Below, piece by piece: positions 27,471 through 35,222 of a stretch of 64,000 bases of DNA. The translations under genes and the position numbers were made by a program. The notes beneath the pieces were generated by a model. The model worked only from the letters and a program-made list of their open reading frames with translations, was not told the DNA's origin and made no database searches. The DNA is from Falsirhodobacter sp. 20TX0035 (GTDB lineage: Bacteria > Pseudomonadota > Alphaproteobacteria > Rhodobacterales > Rhodobacteraceae). How positions within the stretch are numbered: position 1 is the first letter of the stretch; each line of letters starts with the position of its first letter. The stretch spans positions 62,001 through 126,000 of the forward strand of contig NZ_JAQMHV010000006.1 of assembly GCF_028307215.1 (NCBI RefSeq), written 5' to 3'.

Positions 27471-28438
27471 GCCAGCCGCAGCGCCATGTCGAGCATGCGA
27501 TTCGAAAAGCCCCATTCGTTGTCGTACCAGCCGAAGACGCGCAGAAGACCCTGATCGGTCCGCCGCGTTTCGGGCGTGGCCATGACGATGCTTTCGGACC
27601 GCGCCCGCAGATCGGTGCTGACCAGCGGTCCGTCCACCGCGCCGAGGACGCCGCCCGCCGTGTGGAAGGCCAGGTTCACCGCGTCCACATCGGCGGGACG
27701 TTCCGTCATCACCGCCAGATCCACCGCCGAGACGGAGGCCACGGGCACCCGCACCGCGGACCCCTGCACCCGCCCCGCCAGATCGGGCAGCACGAGGTCC
27801 AAGAGCCGCTGGGCCGAGGTCGTGGTGGGCACCATCGACAGCGCCGCCGCGCGGGACCGGGCGAAGTCTGCGGCCGGCGCGTCCATCGTCGGCTGGCTGC
27901 CGGTGTAGCAGTGGATCGTGGTCATGGTGCCGGTGACCACGCCCCATTCGGCGTCCAGAAGCTTCACCAGCGGGGCCAGCGCGTTCGTGGTGCAGCTGGC
28001 GTTGGAGATGATGCGGTGTTGGGCGGTCAGCGCGCCCTCGTTCGCGTCCAGAACCAGCGTCACGTCGGCCGCGCGGGAGGGGCCGGAGACCAGAACCCGG
28101 CGGGCTCCGGCGGTCAGGCCGCGTTCGGCCACTGCGCGCGTGTCGGCGCGGCCCGTGCATTCCATCACCACGTCGATGTCCGACAGGTCCAGCACCGACA
28201 GGTCGGGCGTCCGGTGCAGCGGGATCGCACGGCCGTTCACGACCAGCGCCCCACCCTCCAGCGCGACGGTTCCGGGGAACGGGCCGAAGACGCTGTCGTA
28301 CTGGAACAGGTAGGCGCACATCTCGGCCGCCGCGATGTCGTTGATGCCCGCGATCTCCGCCTCCGGCCAGCCGCCCTGCGACCACGCCCGCAGGACGGAC
28401 CGCCCGATCCGTCCGAACCCGTTGAGGAATATCCGCAT
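27467..28438 (-). CDS. gap: Glyceraldehyde-3-phosphate dehydrogenase paralogue
   Basis: This is a 323-residue phosphorylating GAPDH. NGFGRIGR (6-13) is the NAD-binding turn, the acidic N33-D34 pair favours NAD, the catalytic cysteine lies in SNASCTTN (C149), and H176 follows in TTIHCYTG. The S-loop after it (GSQPTMDAP) is unlike the classical HSYTNDQ form, and the protein is shorter than the usual 330-340 residues. SD GGAGGGC precedes the ATG. It stands alone without pgk or tkt neighbours, so it may be a secondary isoenzyme. Confidence 0.85.
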   Translation of the reverse strand: MRIFLNGFGRIGRSVLRAWSQGGWPEAEIAGINDIAAAEMCAYLFQYDSVFGPFPGTVALEGGALVVNGRAIPLHRTPDLSVLDLSDIDVVMECTGRADTRAVAERGLTAGARRVLVSGPSRAADVTLVLDANEGALTAQHRIISNASCTTNALAPLVKLLDAEWGVVTGTMTTIHCYTGSQPTMDAPAADFARSRAAALSMVPTTTSAQRLLDLVLPDLAGRVQGSAVRVPVASVSAVDLAVMTERPADVDAVNLAFHTAGGVLGAVDGPLVSTDLRARSESIVMATPETRRTDQGLLRVFGWYDNEWGFSNRMLDMALRLA

Positions 28439-29277
28439 TGCGCCCTCCGTTCATCCGCCCCTTGTCCAAGCACGGATGCGCAGCGGGCGCAATCGGTCAG
28501 CCCAGTTCGGCCAAGCGGGCGTGAAGGTGCTTCACGAGGTCGGCTCCAAACCCGAACGGGCGGCCGGCATCGCGAGATACCCCTTTTCCGCCCCTTCCGG
28601 ATCCACCACTAGAAGCAAGGCGGGAGAGACCTCCGCACCTTCCTCGGGCGCGCAGGCCAGGGTGGCGATGCGGCCACATCCAAGGGTGCTGCCAGTTCGA
28701 TGGTCATACTTGCCTCTGCACCAAGGCTCGGTTGGGGAAGTTGCGTCACGATCTGCCGGCGTTCATCCGGGGGCGCATGGCCGTCGGCCCTCGCCCGCAC
28801 CAGACGCGCGGCCAGATCGTCCGCGATGTGGCCAAGCCTAGCTGAAGCCCTCGCACAAGGGTCCGGATCCGGCGCGAGGCCACCCGTTCCAGCGAGGGTG
28901 CGCGGCCGAATCGACACTTTTCGTGGCGGCCTTGTCCGCCTGCCAGTGCTTCCATGCGCTTCGACCACGGCGACACCCTGACCTTTTGGACCGGCCAAGG
29001 CCACCTTGCCGGGGGCTCGGTCAGAAAACTTCAGCTCCACAACCGAAAGGCGACAATTGGGGTGACACGGATGCTTTCCTGATTAAGCAATCATGCAAAT
29101 CGCCAATGGACGACCGGCAGCTTTATCGGAAAGACCACCTATTAGCGCAATCAAAAATGTTGATTAAAAATAACTACAGGAAAATGTTGCCGGAAAAGAG
29201 GCGTGAGTGCTCTTGCAGAAGGGACAAGCATCGCTGGACCGGGCGGCGGAACAGCAGGCCAAAGGTTGATCAGTAGA
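28439..29277. other. Gene-poor stretch with a possible decayed coding remnant
   Basis: No intact gene is convincing in these roughly 840 bp. On the minus strand between about 28990 and 28497 there are protein-like phrases in different frames (for example HIADDLAARLVRARADGHAP, then MTIELAAPL, then PALLLVVDPEGAEKGYLAMP, then GADLVKHLHARLAELG before a stop). This looks like one coding sequence broken by frameshifts. I do not recognise the family. The last 200 bp (about 29075-29277) are markedly A+T-rich and probably contain the promoter of the acyltransferase. Confidence 0.35.
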
Positions 29278-30375
29278 ATGAAGTATGATTTCATCGACGT
29301 AACGCGGGCTTTGGCGGCCTTTGCCGTTGTGGTGTCCCACACACAGGCACTCATCATCGATCGCCCTCTCGCTTCCGGGGCGGTTCATAAAATGCTCAGC
29401 CTGCTCACCTCGCAGGGTCACACGGCCGTTGTGGTGTTCTTCGTGATCTCCGGGTTCTGGATCACCCGATCCGTGGATCGAGCCGGAGCAGCCTTTTCGT
29501 TCAAGGACTACATGCTGGCCCGCTGCACGCGCCTGTGGCTTGTCCTGATCCCGGCCTTGTTGATCGGAATGGGCATTGACGCCTTGGGAAGCGGGAGGTT
29601 CGCCTCCGCCCTGTATGAAGGAACACAAGGATCTTTGACGCTTTCCTTCGACGTCAAAGACCGACTGTCGGTGATGGCTTTCCTCGGCAACGCGCTGTTT
29701 CTTCAGGATATCGCGGTGAAGGCTTTGGGTTCCAATGGACCGCTTTGGACTATTGCCTGCGAATTCTGGTATTACGTGTACTTTCCGCTCGCTTATCTTG
29801 CCATAAGGTCGCGCAATTGCCTGGGGATCACGCTGGCTGTGGTCGCCTTTTTCTTCCTCCCCAGCATCTCCCTGTTTTTCTGCTGGATGATGGGAGGGGC
29901 CGTTTATCTGGTGGCCGAGCGTCTTGGAGCAGACCGCCGCTTTCATTGGGCCGTTCCTGCGGCGTGCCTTGCGGCATTCGGCGCAACCATTGTTCTGCTG
30001 AAGTTCGTTTCCCTGCACTGGATCGCAAGCGATCTGCTGCTGGCCGCCATCTTCGCCCTTTTCATGGCCGTCGGCATGAGGTCTTCTTTCGGAGAGGCCA
30101 AGGGGCTGGGCCTGCTCGCAAGGCTGGGAAGCCGGTCCTCCTACTCCCTCTATGCCACGCACATGCCCATCATCGTGTTCATCTGCAACTTCATCACGCC
30201 CGAACAGCGCATCCCGGCCGGTCTTTACCCTTGGGCGCTGGTCATGCTCATCCCACTGGTGGCCGTTGCATTCGCGATCGTCTTCTCATGGTTCACAGAA
30301 GATCAGACGGTCAGGGTGAAGAACTGGATCGCCACCCCCCGAAAGGCGCCTCCGCTGTGGCCCAGCGGGGCCTGA
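29278..30375 (+). CDS. Acyltransferase family 3 membrane protein (O-acetyltransferase-like)
   Basis: This is a 365-residue integral membrane protein with about ten segments. It starts with YDFIDVTRALAAFAVVVSH, where H21 corresponds to the conserved family histidine, and contains GHTAVVVFFVISGFWITRS and RSSYSLYATHMPIIVF, all typical of the OafA/ExoZ-type acyltransferase-3 family that O-acylates surface polysaccharides. A GTG at 29203 with a nearby purine-rich SD could extend it by 25 residues; I chose 29278 because the domain begins there. Its composition is less G+C-rich than the flanking core genes, suggesting transfer. It converges on the O-antigen-ligase-like gene. Confidence 0.82.
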   Translation: MKYDFIDVTRALAAFAVVVSHTQALIIDRPLASGAVHKMLSLLTSQGHTAVVVFFVISGFWITRSVDRAGAAFSFKDYMLARCTRLWLVLIPALLIGMGIDALGSGRFASALYEGTQGSLTLSFDVKDRLSVMAFLGNALFLQDIAVKALGSNGPLWTIACEFWYYVYFPLAYLAIRSRNCLGITLAVVAFFFLPSISLFFCWMMGGAVYLVAERLGADRRFHWAVPAACLAAFGATIVLLKFVSLHWIASDLLLAAIFALFMAVGMRSSFGEAKGLGLLARLGSRSSYSLYATHMPIIVFICNFITPEQRIPAGLYPWALVMLIPLVAVAFAIVFSWFTEDQTVRVKNWIATPRKAPPLWPSGA

Positions 30376-30668
30376 GAGGGATAGCAAGCGCCGTTTCGAG
30401 GGCTTGACCATCTGGACTCCCCAACATCAGCACCGGTTGAAGACGTTCGGTTGAGCGGCTTCAACCACGCTGCGGCCCCCGAGAATGGACTTTCCGCCAA
30501 GCAAAGGCCAGTCACGTGCTGGCCTTATGATCTCGCAATCGATGCGGAACTTCGTCGCTTTGCCCGTCACAAGGACGAGGTGCGCCTCGTACCGACAGGT
30601 TCGGGATGGATCGCCTGACCCACGCCCGGCTGCGGATCGGGCCAACCGCCCCTGCTTCCGGCGCAACC
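30376..30668. other. Unassigned convergent intergenic region
   Basis: These 293 bp lie between two convergent genes. There is a perfect 7-bp inverted repeat GGTTGAA/TTCAACC (30435-30441 and 30460-30466), possibly part of a terminator. On the minus strand an open frame downstream of the ligase gene reads phrases such as HLVLVTGKATKFRIDCEIIR and ends at 30427, but it has no credible start or SD. It may be a remnant. Confidence 0.3.
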
Positions 30669-31943
30669 TTATATTCTGGCCATTGTCCTGGAGCCGGTCA
30701 TCAGGCGGAAGTTTCGCCCGTAATAAAGCGCGGCGACCATCAGGATCGTGTCTACGCCGAACTGGAAGAAGAACACGACTTCGACCCCCATCAACATCAC
30801 CTCCCGCACCATCAGCAGGGCTAGGAACAACGAGGCTGCCGAGGGACTCCGTACTGCCCATACCAGGCTGAAATACACCGCGGAAAAGAACACCACGGCC
30901 TGCAGGGCCACCCCGACCAACCCAATCTCGACGGCGTTGGAAATCAAGGTGTTATGGAAGTTGAAGCCGCCCCGCGTCGAGATGCCGAACTCGGCCCACA
31001 ACTCTTCGGCCCGAGGATTGCCCTGAACCCAGAAGGCCTGAAACCCCGTTCCCAGAAACGGCCGCTGCATGATCTCGCCAAAGGCCACGTGCCACAGGTC
31101 GGTCCGGCCTGTAAGGGTCACGTCCTTTCCGGTGGTGTTCAGGAATGCAAGCGCAAGATCATCGGCCATCGTCGAGAGCATGACAGCCATCGACACCGCC
31201 AGAACCGCCGCCAGCACGATCACGACCACCCGCGCATTCGCCTTCATCCGGTGCAGCACCATGATGGGCATCAGGGTTGCGATCGAAGCGGCTATGGCCA
31301 CCAAGGCCCCCGTGGAATTTCCCATCACCATGAGCATCGCCCCCAACCCGGCCCCCGGCAGAGCCAGCCCGCGCCAGAGGCGCGGCATCCGGCGATCAAG
31401 AAGAACGGCAAGGGACACCAGCAGCAGCACGCCCATCGCAAAAGCCAGCGAGTTCTTGCTGCCATAGATTCCCAGAAAACCCATCCCCCCGCTGCGCGCC
31501 CGGCCCGATGCCAGACTGAGAAGGCCTGCAATCCCATAGCTCAGCAAGACGATCTTGATCAGCGCCTGTGGCGTGATCCTCTGGCAGATGGCGATGGCGA
31601 TCATCACGGTCAGGCCGAGCTGGATCCCGTAGCGTAAGCTGAGCGCCGGATAATCCGACCAGGCCAACGAGACGAGGCACCAAAGCGCCATCACGATCAG
31701 CAACCATTCCCGACGCATGCCCCGCAGCGTCCCGTCGGGATTTGTCACGATCAGCGCCATCCCCGACAGCAAGAACAACAGAACACCCTTGGCCCCCAAG
31801 AGAGAGACAAGCGTCAGCCCCAGGATCGCCAGGAACGAAAAAACAACTTCGGGTGCCCACGGGATCGTCAGCCCCTTCCGGCGAACCGCCCGCCTTGCGA
31901 CCCGGGGGGACGGCTGCGGAAACGTGGCGTGGTCACTCAACAT
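30669..31943 (-). CDS. O-antigen ligase / polymerase-like (Wzy_C) membrane protein
   Basis: This is a 424-residue polytopic membrane protein with about eleven hydrophobic segments. The periplasmic Wzy_C region contains LTGRTDLWHVAFGEIMQRPF followed by GTGFQAFW, and later FNFHNTLISNAVEIGLVG, a pattern shared by WaaL-type ligases and exopolysaccharide polymerases. The ATG at 31943 begins MLSDHATFPQPSP; a longer open frame upstream lacks support. With the facing acyltransferase it points to modification or assembly of a surface glycan, although no glycosyltransferases are nearby. Confidence 0.82.
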   Translation of the reverse strand: MLSDHATFPQPSPRVARRAVRRKGLTIPWAPEVVFSFLAILGLTLVSLLGAKGVLLFLLSGMALIVTNPDGTLRGMRREWLLIVMALWCLVSLAWSDYPALSLRYGIQLGLTVMIAIAICQRITPQALIKIVLLSYGIAGLLSLASGRARSGGMGFLGIYGSKNSLAFAMGVLLLVSLAVLLDRRMPRLWRGLALPGAGLGAMLMVMGNSTGALVAIAASIATLMPIMVLHRMKANARVVVIVLAAVLAVSMAVMLSTMADDLALAFLNTTGKDVTLTGRTDLWHVAFGEIMQRPFLGTGFQAFWVQGNPRAEELWAEFGISTRGGFNFHNTLISNAVEIGLVGVALQAVVFFSAVYFSLVWAVRSPSAASLFLALLMVREVMLMGVEVVFFFQFGVDTILMVAALYYGRNFRLMTGSRTMARI

Positions 31944-32413
31944 GCAATCGAACCTAAACAGACAGGGTGGGTCCAGGAGGACGGGACAGCTCACAAGCCA
32001 CGGGCTTGCCCCACGGCTTCCTACATCTTTAGCGGTCGGCGTGCGTGCAACCAATGCATTTCATGCTTGACCGTTTACATCATGCCCCGTGCCAACGCAG
32101 CAGGGGCGTGATGTATACCAACGATGACCATCTGCAACGTCGTAACGCTTCCACACCACCGATCACAACAGAGGATGTGACGGGGTGATCAACCAAACGC
32201 AAGCGCAAGCTTCTTCCTCTGGACGCGTTCGAAGGCAGCGTCAGGGCGCCCGCCCTCCAAATGAAGCGATCACATCGAAGGGAACTTGCTGGACCGACTG
32301 CGACATCGGGTTGGCTGACATGCAGGTTTGAAGCCTTGGAACAAGGACACATCGAACGCCTGCGGAGCTCAGCGTGAAACTCGCAAGTATCGACATGTCC
32401 CATCGAGAGCACC
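31944..32413. other. Non-coding stretch upstream of the ligase gene
   Basis: About 470 bp hold no supportable gene on either strand. The stretch contains the long inverted repeat at 32077-32114 and a further GATCAC…GTGATC pair near 32160-32190. The promoter of the ligase-like gene should lie in the left part. Composition is mixed and unlike the neighbouring core genes. Confidence 0.3.
32077..32114. repeat. 12-bp inverted repeat with 14-nt spacer
   Basis: ACATCATGCCCC (32077-32088) and GGGGCGTGATGT (32103-32114) are complementary except for one T/G pair that would be a wobble in RNA. TGC and GCA inside the spacer could extend the stem. It lies about 135 bp upstream of the ligase-like gene, away from any gene end. 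It may be an operator, a remnant of a mobile-element end, or a terminator of a lost gene. Confidence 0.5.
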
Positions 32414-32640
32414 GTGAAAGCGTTTGCCGCGACCCTTGCGGCCTGACCATGGCCGCAGCCGCCGCCCCCCGCGATGGCCAGACCACGCTGAACGTCTACT
32501 ACGCTTGGCCCGGGCACAGCTTCGGCGCGGCGGAGCGATCCACCGTGTTGCCTCTTCCCGCCGAAGGCATCACGGCACACGTGCATCAAGCGCCAACTTA
32601 TTCCCGAGTAAATAAATCAGGCTTTACAAGCCCGAGATAA
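32414..32640 (+). pseudogene. Frameshifted 5' fragment of a solute-binding protein gene (putative)
   Basis: GTG at 32414 begins VKAFAATLAA and then hits TGA. Moving one base back, the reading continues LTMAAAAAPRDGQTTLNVYY then AWPGH. Joined, this makes a normal signal peptide followed by a mature start very like periplasmic ABC substrate-binding proteins. After about 40 codons the similarity fades (…SFGAAERSTVLPLP) and the frame ends at 32640. I read it as the decayed beginning of a binding-protein gene whose remainder was deleted. The family assignment is by pattern only. Confidence 0.42.
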
Positions 32641-32686
32641 TCACTAAGGATTTGAGTCACAGAGCCACTTGTCCCGCAGGAATGCC

Positions 32687-32812
32687 ATGACACACCGCCC
32701 CCCGGAAAAGCCCGACACGGACCTGACCGAAGTCTTGCGGCAGGTGTTGTCCGGCCTTGCCCCGACCCACGGGTTTTCCCTTCTCATCGACCGACTGGAG
32801 CGCAGATCATGA
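32687..32812 (+). CDS. 41-residue ORF coupled to hemP
   Basis: ATG at 32687 opens a 41-codon frame (MTHRPPEKPDTDLTEVLRQV…LLIDRLERRS) that ends in TGA overlapping the hemP ATG by four bases (ATGA). It is hydrophilic, without signal or membrane segment, and its second half looks helical. A recognisable SD is weak (GCAGGAATGCC just upstream). The overlap suggests translational coupling, so it may be a real small protein or a leader controlling hemP. I do not recognise a family. Confidence 0.45.
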   Translation: MTHRPPEKPDTDLTEVLRQVLSGLAPTHGFSLLIDRLERRS

Positions 32813-32970
32813 ACGCGATGACCGACCTTTCCCACCTGATCGACACCAGCATGCCCGTGCATGACGCCACCCGCCTGACGGATGGCGGCAATCAGGCGCG
32901 GATCGTGCTGAACGGGCAGATCTACAGCCTGCGGATCACACGGGCGGGCAAGCTGATCCTGACGAAGTGA
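32809..32970 (+). CDS. hemP: Hemin uptake protein HemP
   Basis: This is a 53-residue protein whose C-terminal half matches the HemP family: HDATRLTDGG, then IVLNGQIYSLRITRAGKLIL followed by TK at the end. HemP proteins accompany haem or iron uptake genes and in some bacteria activate haem-receptor transcription; the exact function is not settled. GGAG (32796-32799) precedes the ATG at 32809; a second in-frame ATG at 32818 is possible. No haem receptor or transporter is adjacent. It is followed by the shared terminator at 32977-33000. Confidence 0.87.
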   Translation: MNAMTDLSHLIDTSMPVHDATRLTDGGNQARIVLNGQIYSLRITRAGKLILTK

Positions 32971-32976
32971 ACGAAA

Positions 32977-33000
32977 AAGGCCCGCCGGATGGCGGGCCTT
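32977..33000 (-). terminator. Terminator between hemP and gshB
   Basis: AAGGCCCGCC (32977-32986) and GGCGGGCCTT (32991-33000) form a perfect 10-bp stem with a 4-nt loop. On the minus strand it is followed by TTTTT, so it is a classical intrinsic terminator for gshB. It also lies right after hemP and may end that transcript from the other side. Confidence 0.82.
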
Positions 33001-33019
33001 CTCCTGCTGGGAGGCTGGT

Positions 33020-33952
33020 TCAGGCCTTCGCTTCGATCGCGTCCCAGATCAGGGCCGCGCCGTTGGTGCCGTCGAACCGCTCCAGCTCCTGAAGGCCGGT
33101 GGGCGAGGTCACGTTGATCTCGGTCAGCCAGTCGCCGATCACGTCGATGCCGACGAAGATCTGGCCCTTTTCGCGCAAGGTCGGGCCGATGATGCGGCAG
33201 ATATCGCGGTCGCGCTCCGTCAGTTCCACCTTTTCGGGGCGGCCGCCCACATGCATGTTCGACCGCGTCTCGCCCGCCTGGGGCACACGGTTGATCGCGC
33301 CGATCGGTTCGCCGTTCACCAGGATCACGCGCTTGTCGCCCTTGGACACGGCAGGCAGGAACTTCTGAACGATCAGCGGCTCGCGGTTGATGCCGGTGAA
33401 CAATTCGTGCAGCGAGGCAAGGTTGCGGTCGTTCGGGTCCAGCCGGAACACGCCCGCGCCGCCGTTGCCGTAAAGCGGCTTCAGGATGATGTCGCCATGA
33501 CGCGCCTTGAACTCGCGGATGGTGGCAAGGTCGCGGGCGATCATCGTGGGCGGCGTCAGGTCCGGGAAGGTCAGGACCAGCAGCTTTTCCGGGAAGTTTC
33601 GCACCCAGAACGGGTTGTTCACGACCTGCACGCGGTCGGGAAGCATGTCCAAGAGATGCGTCGTCGTGATGTAGCCCATGTCGAAGGGCGGGTCCTGCCG
33701 CAGCCAGACCACGTCGAACCCCGCCAGATCCACGACCTGCGTGTCGCCGAACGTGACGTGATTGCCCTTTTCGCGCCGCAGCGTCATGAACTGCCCGCGC
33801 GCCGTGATCCGCCCCTCGTCGAACGCAAGGTGTTCGGGCTGGTAGTGGAACAGCTCGTGCCCGCGCGCCTGCGCTTCCAGCGCGATGCGGAAGGTGCTGT
33901 CGCCGTCGATGTTCACGGACCCGATCGGGTCCATCTGGAATGCGACCTTCAT
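33020..33952 (-). CDS. gshB: Glutathione synthetase
   Basis: This ATP-grasp ligase joins gamma-glutamylcysteine and glycine to make glutathione in the cytosol. The product is 310 residues. It starts [20 protein letters not shown], as in proteobacterial GshB, with the ATP-grasp phrases [19 protein letters not shown] and [27 protein letters not shown] lies before the ATG. It follows yraN on the same strand with a 36-bp gap, the conserved rsmI-yraN-gshB order. Confidence 0.95.
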   Translation of the reverse strand: MKVAFQMDPIGSVNIDGDSTFRIALEAQARGHELFHYQPEHLAFDEGRITARGQFMTLRREKGNHVTFGDTQVVDLAGFDVVWLRQDPPFDMGYITTTHLLDMLPDRVQVVNNPFWVRNFPEKLLVLTFPDLTPPTMIARDLATIREFKARHGDIILKPLYGNGGAGVFRLDPNDRNLASLHELFTGINREPLIVQKFLPAVSKGDKRVILVNGEPIGAINRVPQAGETRSNMHVGGRPEKVELTERDRDICRIIGPTLREKGQIFVGIDVIGDWLTEINVTSPTGLQELERFDGTNGAALIWDAIEAKA

Positions 33953-33988
33953 GCGGTATCTCCTTCTTTGCGCCCTGTTCTGGCGCAG

Positions 33989-34312
33989 CTACTGGACATT
34001 GGCAATGACCTCCACCCGCCCGTCCACCACCAGTGCCACGTCGAAACGGCACTCGGTGCGCTGGCCCAACGGCTCGTCCCCCAGCCACGCCAGGGCAGAG
34101 TTGCGGATGCGGGCAATCTGGCGTGGCTGCAGGGCGAGGGCGGCGTTCCGGCCCGCCTTCACCTCCACGAAGATCACCCGGGCGCCGTCGCGCAGGATCA
34201 GGTCGATCTCTCCTCCCGGGCCCTTCCAGCGGCGGGCGGCCACGGGAAGGTCGTAATGGCGGATGACGATGTCCTCTGCCGCAAGCCCGGCATGGTGGTT
34301 CGTGGCGCTCAC
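33989..34312 (-). CDS. yraN: YraN family (UPF0102) endonuclease-like protein
   Basis: This is a 107-residue protein with a restriction-endonuclease-like fold. The nuclease core is visible as GPGGEIDLIL (E35, D37) and VIFVEVKAGR (E50, K52), the D/E-x-K arrangement. It is slightly shorter than most family members, at the N-terminal helix. The biological role is unknown. It starts with an ATGA overlap on the rsmI stop, so the two are co-translated. Confidence 0.86.
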   Translation of the reverse strand: MSATNHHAGLAAEDIVIRHYDLPVAARRWKGPGGEIDLILRDGARVIFVEVKAGRNAALALQPRQIARIRNSALAWLGDEPLGQRTECRFDVALVVDGRVEVIANVQ

Positions 34313-35139
34313 AGCTTCAGGGCCAGCTGGTAGACGTCACGTTTCGGCAGGTTCAGGCGGGCCGCGACCTCGGCCGCGGCGTCCTTGACGCTGGCATGTT
34401 CAAGGGCGGCGCGCAGGGCGGTTTCCACATCGGCCTCGGTCGCGGCTTGCGGCAGCGCGCGGTCGATCAGCACCACGATCTCCCCCTTCACCGAAGCGTC
34501 GGCATAGGCCTCGGCCAGCGCGGGCAGCGTGTCGCGCACCGTTTCCTCGAACTTCTTGGTCAGTTCGCGGCACACCACGGCCGAACGGTCGCCCAGCACC
34601 TCCGCCATGTCGCGCAGGGACGCCGCCAGCCGCTTGGGGGATTCGTAGAAGATCAGCGTGGCCTGCACGCCCGCCACCTCGGCCAGCGCCTTCTTGCGCG
34701 CGCCGGAGGCGGAGGGGAGGAACCCCGCGAACAGGAACCGGTCCGACGGCAGGCCCGACACCGTCAGCGCCGCCAGAACGGCCGAGGGCCCCGGCGCGGT
34801 CAGCACCGGCAGGCCGGCGGCGATGGCCGCGCGGCCCAGTTCGAACCCCGGATCGGACACCAGCGGGGTTCCTGCCTCGGACGCGTAGGCGACGGTCTTG
34901 CCGTCTTCCATCGCCCGGATCAGGCGGGGGCCCGCGCTGTCGCCGTTGTGGTCGTGATAGGCGACCATTGGGCGGCCGTTCAGCGGGATGCCGTGGATTT
35001 CCATCAGGTGGCGCAGGGTGCGCGTGTCCTCGGCCGCCAGAACGTCGGCGTCGCGCAGGATGTCCAGCGCGCGCAGCGTGATGTCGCGCGCCGCACCGAT
35101 CGGGGTGGCCACGAAGTGAAGCCCAGCCGCCAGCGCCAT
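34309..35139 (-). CDS. rsmI: 16S rRNA (cytidine-1402-2'-O)-methyltransferase
   Basis: RsmI methylates the ribose of C1402 in the 30S decoding centre using SAM. The 276-residue product shows the tetrapyrrole-methylase fold: GLHFVATPIGAARDITLRAL (about 6-25), AEDTRTLRHL, YASEAGTPLVSDPG, APGPSAVLAALTVSGLP and FYESPKRL. The ATG at 35139 has AAGGA upstream and matches the family start; an upstream in-frame alternative is unsupported. It is divergent from the LpoA-like lipoprotein gene, with the shared promoter region at 35140-35222. Confidence 0.94.
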   Translation of the reverse strand: MALAAGLHFVATPIGAARDITLRALDILRDADVLAAEDTRTLRHLMEIHGIPLNGRPMVAYHDHNGDSAGPRLIRAMEDGKTVAYASEAGTPLVSDPGFELGRAAIAAGLPVLTAPGPSAVLAALTVSGLPSDRFLFAGFLPSASGARKKALAEVAGVQATLIFYESPKRLAASLRDMAEVLGDRSAVVCRELTKKFEETVRDTLPALAEAYADASVKGEIVVLIDRALPQAATEADVETALRAALEHASVKDAAAEVAARLNLPKRDVYQLALKL

Positions 35140-35222
35140 GTTCCGTCCTTCCAAAAGTTGCTTTCCCCCTCCTGCCGCCCTAGGCTCTGCCCCGAAGTGC
35201 CACAGGGATGAGGAATACGCGA

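Noticed and set aside
32080-32589. 169-codon minus-strand frame in the non-coding patch
   Set aside because: There is no RBS, no recognisable domain and uneven composition, and it spans the inverted repeat and the plus-strand binding-protein remnant.
28439-32686. Search for an integrase, tRNA-bounded island or insertion sequence around the accessory patch
   Set aside because: No tRNA, integrase, transposase or target-site duplication could be recognised. The patch is reported as accessory without naming a mobile element.
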